Source: Streptomyces paradoxus
GTDB lineage: Bacteria; Actinomycetota; Actinomycetes; Streptomycetales; Streptomycetaceae
DNA length: 64,000 nt
Assembly (NCBI RefSeq): GCF_014202475.1
Contig: NZ_JACHGV010000004.1
Span: forward strand, 1-64,000
Reading direction: 5' to 3'
This document shows, piece by piece, positions 9,801-18,536 of the stretch (position 1 is the stretch's first letter; each line of letters begins with the position of its first letter). Under the pieces are notes generated by a model. That model saw nothing but the letters and a program-made list of their open reading frames with translations. It ran no database searches and was not told where the DNA came from. The translations under genes and the position numbers were made by a program.

Positions 9801-11384
9801 CAGCCCACCGCCGGGCCGCTCCCCGCGGAGGCCGCCCCCGGGCAGGGCACCCCGCCCCAGGGCACGCCCGCCCAGGGAACCGCTGCCCAGCAGCCCGGTG
9901 CCCAGCCCTGGCCCGCCGCCGACGACACGGCGGGGCCCGCTGCCGCGAACCCCGCGCCCCCGAACGGCACGCCGTCCCGGGCCACGCAACAGCACACGCC
10001 CGCCCCGGGCACCCCGTTGCCGCCGGAGGGCTCGCCGAGGGCAGCTCAGCCGTTGCCCGCGGAGGCCGCCGCGCCCGCGCCGCCCGTCGACCCGAACTCG
10101 ACGCAGGGCCGGGCGATCAGCGTGCGGACGCTGGGCCAGGGCGTGCCGTTCAACCGGCAGGCGGTCCAGGTCCAGCAGCCTTCGGCCGTACCCGCCCCGC
10201 CATCCGCCCCGTACCCCCAGCAGACGGCGACGCCTCCCCCGCACCAGCCGGGCGGATCGGGACGGCGCCGCAAGCTCGGCACGCCGCCCGACCCGGCGAC
10301 ACGTACGGACCAGGCGACACGTACGGACCAGGCGGCCCGCCCGGAGCAGGGGCAGCCGCGTCCGGAGCAGCAGGCACCCCGTCCGGAGCAGGCCGCGCGG
10401 CCGCATCCGACGGCCGAGCACACGCCGCCGCCGGTCGCCGCGCAGGTGCCCGCCCCGGCCACCGCCCCCGTTCCGGCGCAGCCGTCCCTCGCCGGTCAGT
10501 CGCGCCTGGCGCAGATGACCGAGGGCGGCGGACGGTCGTACGCCATAGGCGCACCCGACGAGAACGCCGCCGAAGGACCGGAGCCGCTGGACGGGCCCGG
10601 CGGGGCCGTCGAGGTGGCCGATCCGCCGCGACCGCAGCCGATGGACGACGAGCTGCCGCCCGAGCCGCTGGACAACCCGCGGCGGCTGCTGGTGTGGCCG
10701 GCGCCGGACGTCAGCACCCAGCAGGCGCTGAGCGACCGCGGCTACCGGCCGGTGATCGTGAACTCGCGCGAGGAGGTCGCCGCGCAGATCGCGGCCTTCC
10801 CCGCCGCGCTGTTCGTCGACCCGCTGACCGGGCCGATCACGCGGACGGCACTGCAGTCGCTGCGGCAGGCCGCCGTGGCGGCCGAGGTGCCCGTCCTCGT
10901 CACGGCCGGGCTCGGGCAGGCGTCGCGGGACGCGGCGTACGGTGCCGATCCCGCCGTGCTGCTGAAGGCGCTGGCGCCGCGCGACAGCGAGCAGCACCCG
11001 CCGCGGGTCCTGCTGATCGAGGAGCACGCGGAGATCGCGCTGGCGCTGACGGCGACGCTGGAGCGGCGCGGCATGCAGGTCGCGCGGGCCGCGAGTGACG
11101 CGGACGCGGTGACGCTGGCGGGGCAGTTCCGGCCGAACCTGGTGGTGATGGACCTGCTGCAGGTGCACCGGCGGCAGGAGGGATACGCCGGGATCATCGA
11201 CTGGCTGCGGGCGAACGGGCAGCTCAACCGCACCCCGCTCGTCGTGTACACCGCCGCCGTCGACCAGGCGGACCTGCCGCGGCTGGCCTCCGGGGAAACG
11301 GTGCTGTTCCTCGCGGAGCGGTCGACCAGCTCCGAGGTGCAGTCCAGGATCGTCGAGCTGCTCAGCCGGATCGGCACCAACTGA
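6807..11384 (+). CDS. Giant PAS / degenerate kinase / receiver-like signalling protein
   Basis: A 1525-residue cytoplasmic protein, GTG start behind GGGAGGAAG. Order: PAS 1 (about 10-125), PAS 2 (about 145-270), an acidic coiled coil (about 270-345), a HisKA-like helix pair (about 350-415) and a weak HATPase-like segment (about 440-560). A Pro/Ala-rich disordered region follows (about 565-1285), then two receiver-like folds (about 1291-1395 and 1398-1525). The usual phospho-accepting HELR box is replaced by GRSLRGPLDELR, with no histidine, so classical autophosphorylation is unlikely. The last receiver keeps VVMDLL around the acceptor Asp. The disordered part repeats a (P/G)TGRRRRA motif about seven times. 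It is probably a scaffold or sensor; no partner is adjacent. Confidence 0.75.
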   Translation: MSSRPSRGAARLAAILDALPDALVLVNANGTVVNANTIALEAFETPGTALVGRGLLDLLPQFDSKLIPGSMRRPEHLDPHARTKPTRMIARRTDGTEFPVEVTSANLENGQQAYDGYGYTGDELLMLVVRDLSGTVDTEAELARSQRQTEMILRAAAEGVVGTDTDGRIVLVNPAAAQILGFRASDLGGRELHDLVLHSRADGSPFPYDESPLADTLRSGRKHRVRGQVLYAKDGGKVPVDLTTAPVRDGDQLVGAVMTFTDRRPYDAVVEEKEAAEKRHAGELERIAEEHASELTALRQQHVTELEELTERHAEELAANEERYAALGEREKDRFEALAARHEQLLTLLGRSLRGPLDELRRELAALAADDAGQLWPEANQVLHHLSAGYARITTLIDNVLGYQRLDAGSEDISRTKVMLDAVVAAGVDGAVELIGPGRVQFAVHAPPIEAEVDPRLLATALAHLVADVAGVDATGNTPVSAGGYLDNTVVVAAAQRGEVVRIEVRGPYAGGDTVHEPIVRGIVRAHGGVLQTHDVPGMSGSAYVLEVPIGGGAGAVAVQPVDASAALALVDPAAVDPAAVDPAGQTSGGGRRRARRATTDAFLDGDVPGAEAEAAGGPDADGAAPTGRRRRRAAGEQAALPAQASGEGGASGGTGRRRRAAEDAGAGAVGSAVQGVAEGAVVTAAEHAAGAAASNTGLGGTVPPQGVPGPSGRRGRRESGEQAALPPALPASSSGGEAAGPADAAQGQAQQPTGRRRRALAAANERAAAAQEAAGPRPVFALPPAEADQTPAPAPVPVPVRQETPAGPEQQVADGPVGVPGVVPAQGHVPVPERGAVAAPGVAAAGDGAVEEGRHDAVPHDQSADHTPPQPHPTSAPTGRRRRAVAAPQPAEAAGAEVPVNADQAGPVPAGAVPVGSTPTGPVPAGPGQAGVAVPPVAPGTAVPPQGVPVPAQGNAPHVNAPQGVSVPAQGGLGQSVQAALPGQAVQPPAPAQPLPQQPTAGPLPAEAAPGQGTPPQGTPAQGTAAQQPGAQPWPAADDTAGPAAANPAPPNGTPSRATQQHTPAPGTPLPPEGSPRAAQPLPAEAAAPAPPVDPNSTQGRAISVRTLGQGVPFNRQAVQVQQPSAVPAPPSAPYPQQTATPPPHQPGGSGRRRKLGTPPDPATRTDQATRTDQAARPEQGQPRPEQQAPRPEQAARPHPTAEHTPPPVAAQVPAPATAPVPAQPSLAGQSRLAQMTEGGGRSYAIGAPDENAAEGPEPLDGPGGAVEVADPPRPQPMDDELPPEPLDNPRRLLVWPAPDVSTQQALSDRGYRPVIVNSREEVAAQIAAFPAALFVDPLTGPITRTALQSLRQAAVAAEVPVLVTAGLGQASRDAAYGADPAVLLKALAPRDSEQHPPRVLLIEEHAEIALALTATLERRGMQVARAASDADAVTLAGQFRPNLVVMDLLQVHRRQEGYAGIIDWLRANGQLNRTPLVVYTAAVDQADLPRLASGETVLFLAERSTSSEVQSRIVELLSRIGTN

Positions 11385-11400
11385 GCAGCGTGCGGTAGTC

Positions 11401-11979
11401 CTACCGGGCCGTCAGCCGGCGCGCGGCCTCCTTCACCGAGGCCCGCAGGCGGTCCCGTTCGGACTCGCCGTCGCCGACCAGGATGCGCCGCATCTGCGGG
11501 ACGACGGCGGTCCAGTTGGCCAGGGCGGTCAGCAGGAACAGCAGGTCGGCCGCCGGGACGGCGTCCGTGATGACGCCCCGGTCCTGGCCGTCCTGGACGG
11601 CGGCGACCTTGCGGGCGTAGTGCTCCTGGCGGTCGGACTCGTGGGGCAGCTCCGTGCTGCCGTACTCCAGGCCCTCCCAGAAGAGCAGGCGCAGCAGCTC
11701 GGGGTGGGCGGCGTGGTAGTCCATCAGGCGGTCGACCCAGCTCTCGATGTCGTCCGGGTCGACGGGGACGGCCTCGGCGAGGTGGAGCATCTTCTTCTCG
11801 AGGACGATCGCGAACAGCTCGGCCTTGTTGCCGAAGTAGGCGTAGATGAGCTGTTTGTTGGCCTTCGCCGCGCCGGCGATGCGGTCGATGCGGGCGCCGG
11901 CGATGCCGTGCCGGGCGAACTCGGCGACCGCCGCCTCGAAGATCCGGGCCTTGGTGGCCTCGGGGTCCCTTGCTGCCAT
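11401..11979 (-). CDS. TetR-family transcriptional repressor
   Basis: A 192-residue TetR regulator. The N-terminal HTH is clear: KARIFEAAVAEFARHGIAGA, then RIDRIAGAAKANKQLIYAYF and GNKAELF, the standard TetR helix-turn-helix. The C-terminal half is a helical ligand pocket (about 60-190). I chose the ATG at 11979 (MAARDPEATKARIF); the frame stays open upstream, but those residues are read from operator DNA. It is divergent from an MFS transporter gene, and two matching palindromes lie between them, so it probably represses both itself and the pump and is released by the pump's substrate. Confidence 0.92.
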   Translation of the reverse strand: MAARDPEATKARIFEAAVAEFARHGIAGARIDRIAGAAKANKQLIYAYFGNKAELFAIVLEKKMLHLAEAVPVDPDDIESWVDRLMDYHAAHPELLRLLFWEGLEYGSTELPHESDRQEHYARKVAAVQDGQDRGVITDAVPAADLLFLLTALANWTAVVPQMRRILVGDGESERDRLRASVKEAARRLTAR

Positions 11980-12003
11980 GGGGGAGAGGGTAGCGCGCCG
12001 GGT

Positions 12004-12019
12004 AACCAACTGTTTGGTT
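12004..12019. promoter_or_regulatory. TetR operator O1
   Basis: The palindrome AACCAACTGTTTGGTT has perfect 6-bp arms around CTGT. It lies 24 bp upstream of the TetR start, consistent with autorepression. Confidence 0.65.
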
Positions 12020-12062
12020 GACAGGGAATGGAGGAGCGGCTCACACTGTTCCCTCATCAGCC

Positions 12063-12078
12063 AACCAACCAGTTAGTT
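12063..12078. promoter_or_regulatory. TetR operator O2
   Basis: AACCAACCAGTTAGTT shares the AACCAA-N4-TTRGTT layout of O1 with one arm mismatch, 30 bp before the MFS start. The two sites place both divergent promoters under one repressor. Confidence 0.6.
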
Positions 12079-12108
12079 GTTAGAGCCGACTCCAAGGAGT
12101 CCCCTCCC

Positions 12109-13308
12109 ATGCCGTCAGCGACCGCCACCGCCGCCCGGGCCGCGACCCCGGTGCGGCAGGCCCGCACACCCTCCCCCGGCCTCTTCCTGACGCTGCTCGC
12201 CGTGTGCAGCGCGGTCACCGCCGCCAATATCTACCTCGCCGCGCCGCTGCTCCCGCTCATGGCCCGCGACTTCGGCTCGGCGCCCTCGGCCATCGCCTGG
12301 ATCGCCTCGGTCGCCCAGCTCGGCTACGCGGTCGGGCTGCTGTTCTTCGCCCCGCTCGGCGACCGTGCGAACCGGCGCCGGCTGGTCGCCGGGCTCACGC
12401 TCGTCACCGCGCTCGCGCTGGGTGCCAGTGCGGCCGCCCCGGGCGCCGCCGCCCTCGCGGCCGCGATGTTCGTCGCCTCGGCGGCGACCGTGATCCCCCA
12501 GCTGCTCGTCCCGCTGGTCGCCGAGCGCGCCCCCGCCGAGCGGCGGGCCAGGCATGTCGCCGCGGTCATCGCGGGCCTGTTCACCGGCATCGTCGCGGCC
12601 CGGGTCGTGGGCGGGCTGGCCGGGCAGGCGTTCGGCTGGCGGTGGGTGTTCGCGGGCGCGGCCGTGCTCACGCTCGCCCTGGGCCTCGCGACCGCGGTGG
12701 TCCTGCCGTCGCGGCGACGCCGGGAGGGCCCGCTGTTCGCGGGGCTCGTCGCAGTGCCGTCGGTGCTGCGGAGCTCGCCGGAGCTGTGGCGGGCGTGCGT
12801 GCGGCAGGCCGGGATGTTCGGTGCGTGGAGCGCGCTGTGGACCTCACTCGCGCTGCTGCTGACCGGCCCGGAGTACGGACTGTCCACCGCGACCGCCGGG
12901 TTGTTCGGCCTGTTCGGACTGACCGCGAGTGCGGTGGCGCCGCTGGCCGGGGGGCTGGTGGACCGGTTCGGGGCGGCGCGGGTCGTGCGCTCCGCGTATC
13001 TGATCGCCGCCGTTTCGGTGCCGCTGTTCTGGCTGGGCGGGCACGTGCTCTGGGCGCTGTTCGCCGCCGCGGTCGCCGTGCACGCGGCCCTGGTCGCCTC
13101 CCACGTCGCCAACCAGACCCTGGCCCTGACCGCGACCTCCACCCCCGCCACGGCCAACACCGCCTACGTGGTCGCCGGTTTCGCCGGCGGCGCCGCCGCA
13201 TCGGCCCTCGCGGGGGCCGCCTTCAGCCACTTCGGGTGGGGCGGGGTGTGCGTCGTCGCGGGGGTGTGGCTGGTACTCGGGTGGGGCGTGACCGCCGTAC
13301 GACGGTGA
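12109..13308 (+). CDS. MFS transporter (drug/metabolite exporter type)
   Basis: A 399-residue major facilitator protein with about 12 hydrophobic segments. The loop between helices 2 and 3 carries the family signature as GDRANRRRLVAG, and YAVGLLFFAPLGDR precedes it. The start is the ATG at 12109, eight bases after AAGGAGT; the open frame upstream to 12028 is operator DNA. It acts in the cytoplasmic membrane by proton-coupled transport, most likely export, since it is divergent from a TetR repressor with shared operators. The substrate cannot be inferred. The next gene is convergent, 31 bp away. Confidence 0.9.
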   Translation: MPSATATAARAATPVRQARTPSPGLFLTLLAVCSAVTAANIYLAAPLLPLMARDFGSAPSAIAWIASVAQLGYAVGLLFFAPLGDRANRRRLVAGLTLVTALALGASAAAPGAAALAAAMFVASAATVIPQLLVPLVAERAPAERRARHVAAVIAGLFTGIVAARVVGGLAGQAFGWRWVFAGAAVLTLALGLATAVVLPSRRRREGPLFAGLVAVPSVLRSSPELWRACVRQAGMFGAWSALWTSLALLLTGPEYGLSTATAGLFGLFGLTASAVAPLAGGLVDRFGAARVVRSAYLIAAVSVPLFWLGGHVLWALFAAAVAVHAALVASHVANQTLALTATSTPATANTAYVVAGFAGGAAASALAGAAFSHFGWGGVCVVAGVWLVLGWGVTAVRR

Positions 13309-13339
13309 GGTGCTGCCGTACAGCGGTCACGCGGGCGGG

Positions 13340-14998
<1,659 letters not shown>

Positions 14999-15057
14999 GG
15001 CGTCCTCCCGGGGGCGACTTTGCCTACGCGGTGGTAAAGGTTGCGCTGATTCTGCGC

Positions 15058-15075
15058 ACATACCGCGTGGTATGT
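15058..15075. promoter_or_regulatory. Palindromic operator before acyl-CoA synthetase
   Basis: ACATACC-GCGT-GGTATGT has perfect 7-bp arms. It lies 60 bp before the synthetase start, in the divergence-free gap between this gene and the sigma factor. The size and symmetry fit a TetR-type repressor; the protein is unknown. Confidence 0.55.
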
Positions 15076-15146
15076 CACTAGGACCGGGCGATCGATCAGA
15101 TCACGCCATGCCGGAGGGGCAGCTCACAAGCGGGCGGATCACCGCC

Positions 15147-15707
15147 TCACTGGCGGACAAGTCCCAGCTCAGCGTCCTCGCGGAGCTTGCCGAGCGCCCG
15201 GGAGACGGCCGACTTCACCGTGCCGACCGAGACGCCGAGCACCTCGGCCGTCTGGACCTCGCTGAGGTCCTCGTAGTACCTGAGGACCAGCATCGCCCGC
15301 TGCCGGGCGGGCAGCCGCATGATCGCCCGCCACATCGCGTCTCGCAGCGCCTGCTGCTCGGCCGGGTCGTCACCGCCGGGCACCGGGTCCGGCTCGGGCA
15401 GCTCGTCGCAGGCGAACTCGTCGACCTTGCGCTTGCGCCACTGCGAGGTCCGGGTGTTCAGCAGCGCCCGTCGCACATAGCCGTCGAGGGCGCGGTGGTC
15501 CTCGATGCGCTCCCAGGCGACGTACGTCTTGGTGAGGGCGGTCTGCAGCAGGTCCTCCGCGTCGCTCGGGTTGCCGGTGAGCGAGCGGGCGGTACGCAGC
15601 AGCACCGGCTGGCGGGCCCTGACGTACGACGAGAACGACGGGTACGGAAGGGTCTGCGCCGCTGGTCCGGCCGCCTTCGAAGCGCTCGTGCAGACGAGTG
15701 TGGTCAT
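15147..15707 (-). CDS. SigE-family ECF RNA polymerase sigma factor
   Basis: A 186-residue ECF sigma factor. Region 2 is YPSFSSYVRARQPVLLRTAR and GNPSDAEDLLQTALTKTYV with the conserved DAEDL; region 4 is LPARQRAMLVLRYYEDLSEV and VLGVSVGTVKSAVSRALGKL, the -35-binding HTH. It belongs to the group found only in actinomycetes (SigE-fam) that often has no dedicated membrane anti-sigma factor, and none is adjacent here. The regulon cannot be inferred. No strong ribosome site precedes the ATG. Confidence 0.9.
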   Translation of the reverse strand: MTTLVCTSASKAAGPAAQTLPYPSFSSYVRARQPVLLRTARSLTGNPSDAEDLLQTALTKTYVAWERIEDHRALDGYVRRALLNTRTSQWRKRKVDEFACDELPEPDPVPGGDDPAEQQALRDAMWRAIMRLPARQRAMLVLRYYEDLSEVQTAEVLGVSVGTVKSAVSRALGKLREDAELGLVRQ

Positions 15708-15839
15708 GGCTCAACGCTATGAGCGGGGCATGCCGAGCGGATCGGCCGCAGGTCCCGAAGCGGGGTCCCCCTCAGGTTGTAGGGGCAGGGCCCGCCGCAC
15801 CTCCTGTAGGTGGAGCGGTGGACCCGGGGTACTGCGGGT

Positions 15840-17012
15840 TCACCCCTGAGGGGCGGCGGTCAGTACGAGTCCCGACGTGGGCACGCCCGTCCCCGCCGTC
15901 ACCAGGACCCGCTGCGCCCCGGGCACCTGGTTCACCGCCGTCCCCCTGATCTGCCGGACGGCCTCCGCGATGCCGTTCATGCCGTGCAGGTACGCCTCCC
16001 CCAGCTGGCCGCCGTGCGTGTTGAGCGGCAGGTGCTCCCCGGCCACGAAGTCCGCCGCCTCGCCGGGGCCGCAGAAACCGAACTCCTCCAGCTGCGTCAG
16101 CACGAACGGCGTGAAGTGGTCGTAGAGGATCCCCACGTCGATGTCGGCCGGCGTGAGCCCCGAGGCGCGCCACAGCTGCCGGGCGACCACCGCGGCCTCG
16201 GGCAGTCCGGTCAGGTCGCCGCGGTAGAAGCCGGTCATCTGCTCCTGGGCGCGTCCGGCGCCCTGGGCGGCCGCGGCGATCACGGCGGGCGGGTGGGGCA
16301 GGTCGCGGGCCCGTTCGGCGGAGGTGACGACCAGGGCCTGGCCGCCGTCCGTCTCCTGGCAGCAGTCGAGCAGCCGCAGCGGTTCGACGATCCAGCGCGA
16401 GGCGGCGTGCTCGGCCAGGGTGATGGGCCGGCCGTGGAAATGGGCCGCCGGGTTGGTCGCCGCGTACTTCCGGCCGACGACGGCCACGTGCCCGAACGCC
16501 TCCGGGGTCAGCCCGTAGGTGTGGAGGTAGCGCCGGGCCGCCATCGCCACCCACGAGGCCGGGGTGAGCAGGCCGAACGGCAGAGACCAGCCGAGGGCCG
16601 CGCCCTCCGCCGTCGGTTCGCGGTGCCGCACCCCGGAGCCGAAGCGGCGGCCCGAGCGCTCGTTGAACGCCCGGTAGCAGACGACCACCTCCGCCACGCC
16701 CGCGGCGATCGCCAGGGCCGCCTGCTGGACGGTGGCGCAGGCCGCGCCGCCGCCGTAGTGGACGCGGGAGAAGAAGGACAGCTCCCCGATGCCGGCCGCC
16801 TGGGCGACGGTGATCTCGGGGCTGGTGTCCATGGTGAAGGTGACCATGCCGTCGACGTCGGCCGGGGTCAGCCCGGCGTCCGCGAGGGCCGCCCGCACCG
16901 CCTCGACGGCCAGGCGCAGTTCGCTGCGGCCCGAGTCCTTGGAGAAGGCGGTGGCCCCCACCCCGACGACGGCCGCGCGCCCGCCCAGACCGTCCCCCGC
17001 TCGCGGACTCAT
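15840..17012 (-). CDS. SCP2/Ltp2-type thiolase-fold lyase or thiolase
   Basis: A 390-residue thiolase-superfamily protein of the lipid-transfer (SCP-x) branch. It has the start block RAAVVGVGATAFSKDSGR, VHYGGGAACATVQQAALAIA in the nucleophile-elbow region, and the C-terminal NTHGGQLGEAYLHGMNGIAE. In Mycobacterium, Ltp2 works with the DUF35 domain of ChsH2 as a retro-aldolase that removes the last side-chain piece of steroids; the same three gene types lie together here. The ATG overlaps the MaoC stop as ATGA, so translation is coupled. A plain acyl-CoA thiolase role cannot be ruled out. Confidence 0.82.
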   Translation of the reverse strand: MSPRAGDGLGGRAAVVGVGATAFSKDSGRSELRLAVEAVRAALADAGLTPADVDGMVTFTMDTSPEITVAQAAGIGELSFFSRVHYGGGAACATVQQAALAIAAGVAEVVVCYRAFNERSGRRFGSGVRHREPTAEGAALGWSLPFGLLTPASWVAMAARRYLHTYGLTPEAFGHVAVVGRKYAATNPAAHFHGRPITLAEHAASRWIVEPLRLLDCCQETDGGQALVVTSAERARDLPHPPAVIAAAAQGAGRAQEQMTGFYRGDLTGLPEAAVVARQLWRASGLTPADIDVGILYDHFTPFVLTQLEEFGFCGPGEAADFVAGEHLPLNTHGGQLGEAYLHGMNGIAEAVRQIRGTAVNQVPGAQRVLVTAGTGVPTSGLVLTAAPQG

Positions 17013-17392
17013 GCCGGGATCCTCACCGTCACCGTGCCCGTGACGTGCTTGCCGATGCCGTTCGCGCCGGTGACCCGGACGGTCACCATGTCGCCGTCGA
17101 CCTCCTCGACCGAGCCCGTGAGCACCATCGTGTCGCCGGGGTGGTTGGGCGCGCCGAGCCGGATGGCGACGCGGCGCAGCTCCGCCCGCGGGCCGAAGTG
17201 GTCGGTGATGTAGCGGCCGACCAGGCCGTTGGTCGTCAGGATGTTCATGAAGATGTCGGGGGAGCCCTTGCGCCGGGCGAGCTCCGGGTCGTGGTGGACG
17301 TCCTGGTAGTCCCGGGAGGCGATCGCCCCGGCGACGATCAGGGTCCGGGTCACGGGGATCTCCAGGGGCGGGAGGCGGTCTCCGGCCTTCAC
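17009..17392 (-). CDS. MaoC-like hydratase, small subunit (ChsH1-like)
   Basis: A 127-residue single hot-dog domain. Motifs are ASRDYQDVHHDPELARRKGS, with the Asp-His positions of MaoC hydratases, and PDIFMNILTTNGLVGRYITD in the central helix. In the ChsH1-ChsH2 pair of M. tuberculosis, two such half-hydratases combine to hydrate a 2-enoyl-CoA with a bulky side chain; here the partner is the gene just upstream. The GTG start at 17392 overlaps that gene's TGA (GTGA). The frame is open further upstream but only as overlap with the neighbour. Confidence 0.85.
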   Translation of the reverse strand: MKAGDRLPPLEIPVTRTLIVAGAIASRDYQDVHHDPELARRKGSPDIFMNILTTNGLVGRYITDHFGPRAELRRVAIRLGAPNHPGDTMVLTGSVEEVDGDMVTVRVTGANGIGKHVTGTVTVRIPA

Positions 17393-18303
17393 GGGCCCAC
17401 CCCCTGGAACACCGGCAGCTCCAGCTCCTCGTCGTACCGCCGGAACTCCAGCCGCACCGGCATGCCGATCCGCACCTCGTCGTACGGCACCCCGATCACG
17501 TTGCTGACGATCCGCACGCCCTCCGCGAGTTCGATGAGGCCGACCGCGTAGGGCGGCTCGAAGGCCGGGAAGGGCGGGTGGTGCATGACGACGTACGAGT
17601 ACACGGTGCCCTCGCCGCTCGCCGCCACCGTGTCCCAGTCCGGGGAGCCGCACCCGTTGCACCCGGGCAACCAGGGGAAACGCAGGGTGCGGCAGGCGAC
17701 GCAGCGCTGGATGAGCAGTTCGTGGCGGGCCACGCCCTCCCAGAAGCCGGCGTTGTCGCGGTTGACGACCGGGCGGGGGCGGCGTTCCACCGGTCGCGAA
17801 GGCCGGTGTGCGGGGGCGTACTTGAGGATGCGGAAGCGGTGGGTGCCGGCGGGTTCGCCCCCGGCCCGGACGTCCGTGCGGGTGGTGACGAAGTAGCCGG
17901 TGCCGAGTTTCGTGGTCTTGCGGCCGGACACCGACTCGATCACGGAGTCGAAGGTGATCCGGTCGCCGGGGCGCAGCGGGCGCAGGTACTCCTGTTCGCA
18001 GTCGGTGGCGACGACGGCGTCGTGGCCCGACTCGTCGAGCAGCGTGAGCAGTTCGTCGTACGCGGCCGTGCGCTCGGGGCGGCGGGTGAGGCCGGCCATG
18101 GTCCACGCCTGGAGCATGGTGGGCGGAGCAATGGCGTCCGGTCCCGTGTACGCGGGGCTGGTGTCGCCCATGGCCTCGCACCAGTGCCTGATCATCGGCT
18201 CGTTGACCAGGTCGCGGCCGACCCCGGTGGCGGCGGCCGGGAGGCCCTCGTAGGCCTTCAGGCGCGCCTCGAACTCCTCGTGGACCTCCGGCTCACCACT
18301 CAC
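17389..18303 (-). CDS. MaoC + DUF35 zinc-ribbon/OB-fold fusion (ChsH2-like)
   Basis: A 304-residue two-part protein. Residues about 1-170 are a MaoC hot-dog half-hydratase (NEPMIRHWCEAMGDTSPAYT, then RPLRPGDRITFDSVIESVSG). Residues about 185-300 are DUF35: a zinc ribbon with CVACRTLRFP and CNGCGSPDW, then an acyl-CoA-associated OB fold. This fusion is the layout of mycobacterial ChsH2, whose DUF35 part docks with Ltp2. It is the first gene of a three-gene overlapping operon. The GTG start has only a weak ribosome site. A CTGAC-N5-GTCAG palindrome sits 6 bp upstream, suggesting repression. Confidence 0.87.
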   Translation of the reverse strand: MSGEPEVHEEFEARLKAYEGLPAAATGVGRDLVNEPMIRHWCEAMGDTSPAYTGPDAIAPPTMLQAWTMAGLTRRPERTAAYDELLTLLDESGHDAVVATDCEQEYLRPLRPGDRITFDSVIESVSGRKTTKLGTGYFVTTRTDVRAGGEPAGTHRFRILKYAPAHRPSRPVERRPRPVVNRDNAGFWEGVARHELLIQRCVACRTLRFPWLPGCNGCGSPDWDTVAASGEGTVYSYVVMHHPPFPAFEPPYAVGLIELAEGVRIVSNVIGVPYDEVRIGMPVRLEFRRYDEELELPVFQGVGP

Positions 18304-18308
18304 GGTTT

Positions 18309-18323
18309 CTGACTGTCCGTCAG
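18309..18323. promoter_or_regulatory. Operator-like palindrome before the thiolase operon
   Basis: CTGACTGTCCGTCAG has perfect 5-bp arms and lies immediately upstream of the operon's first start codon. The same arms and spacing recur at 25857-25871. Confidence 0.5.
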
Positions 18324-18510
18324 TTCCTGTGCCCCGTCAAGACCCGGCAGACGCGAAAACAAGTCGATGAACCCCTATGCGTCACTTCCGTACCGGACGG
18401 GAGCGAAAGGGGGCGTTCGAACCCGGCCGCGGCAAGGGACGAAGCGTTCCGGCACCTTTCCCGGCCGCCGCCTCGCCCCGGCGCGTCACACCCGTTCCCC
18501 CTTTCCTTTT

Positions 18511-18526
18511 TCGAACGTACGTACGA
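18511..18526. promoter_or_regulatory. LexA (SOS) box-like site before prim-pol gene
   Basis: TCGAACGTACGTACGA matches the actinobacterial LexA consensus TCGAAC-N4-GTTCGA at 11 of 12 fixed positions. It is 10 bp before the ATG of a primase/polymerase and abuts a TAGAGT -10-like hexamer, a position that would block transcription. Confidence 0.5.
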
Positions 18527-18536
18527 AACTAGAGTC

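Noticed and set aside
9640..9910. Short tandem-like repeats (GGCACG/CCGCCCAG) resembling a repeat array
   Set aside because: They are codon-level repeats of a Pro/Gly/Gln-rich disordered protein region; there are no equal spacers, so it is not CRISPR.
6642..11168. A 1508-codon open frame on the minus strand
   Set aside because: It lies opposite the PAS/receiver-like gene, has Arg/Gly/His-rich low-complexity translation and no domains; very high GC keeps antisense frames open.
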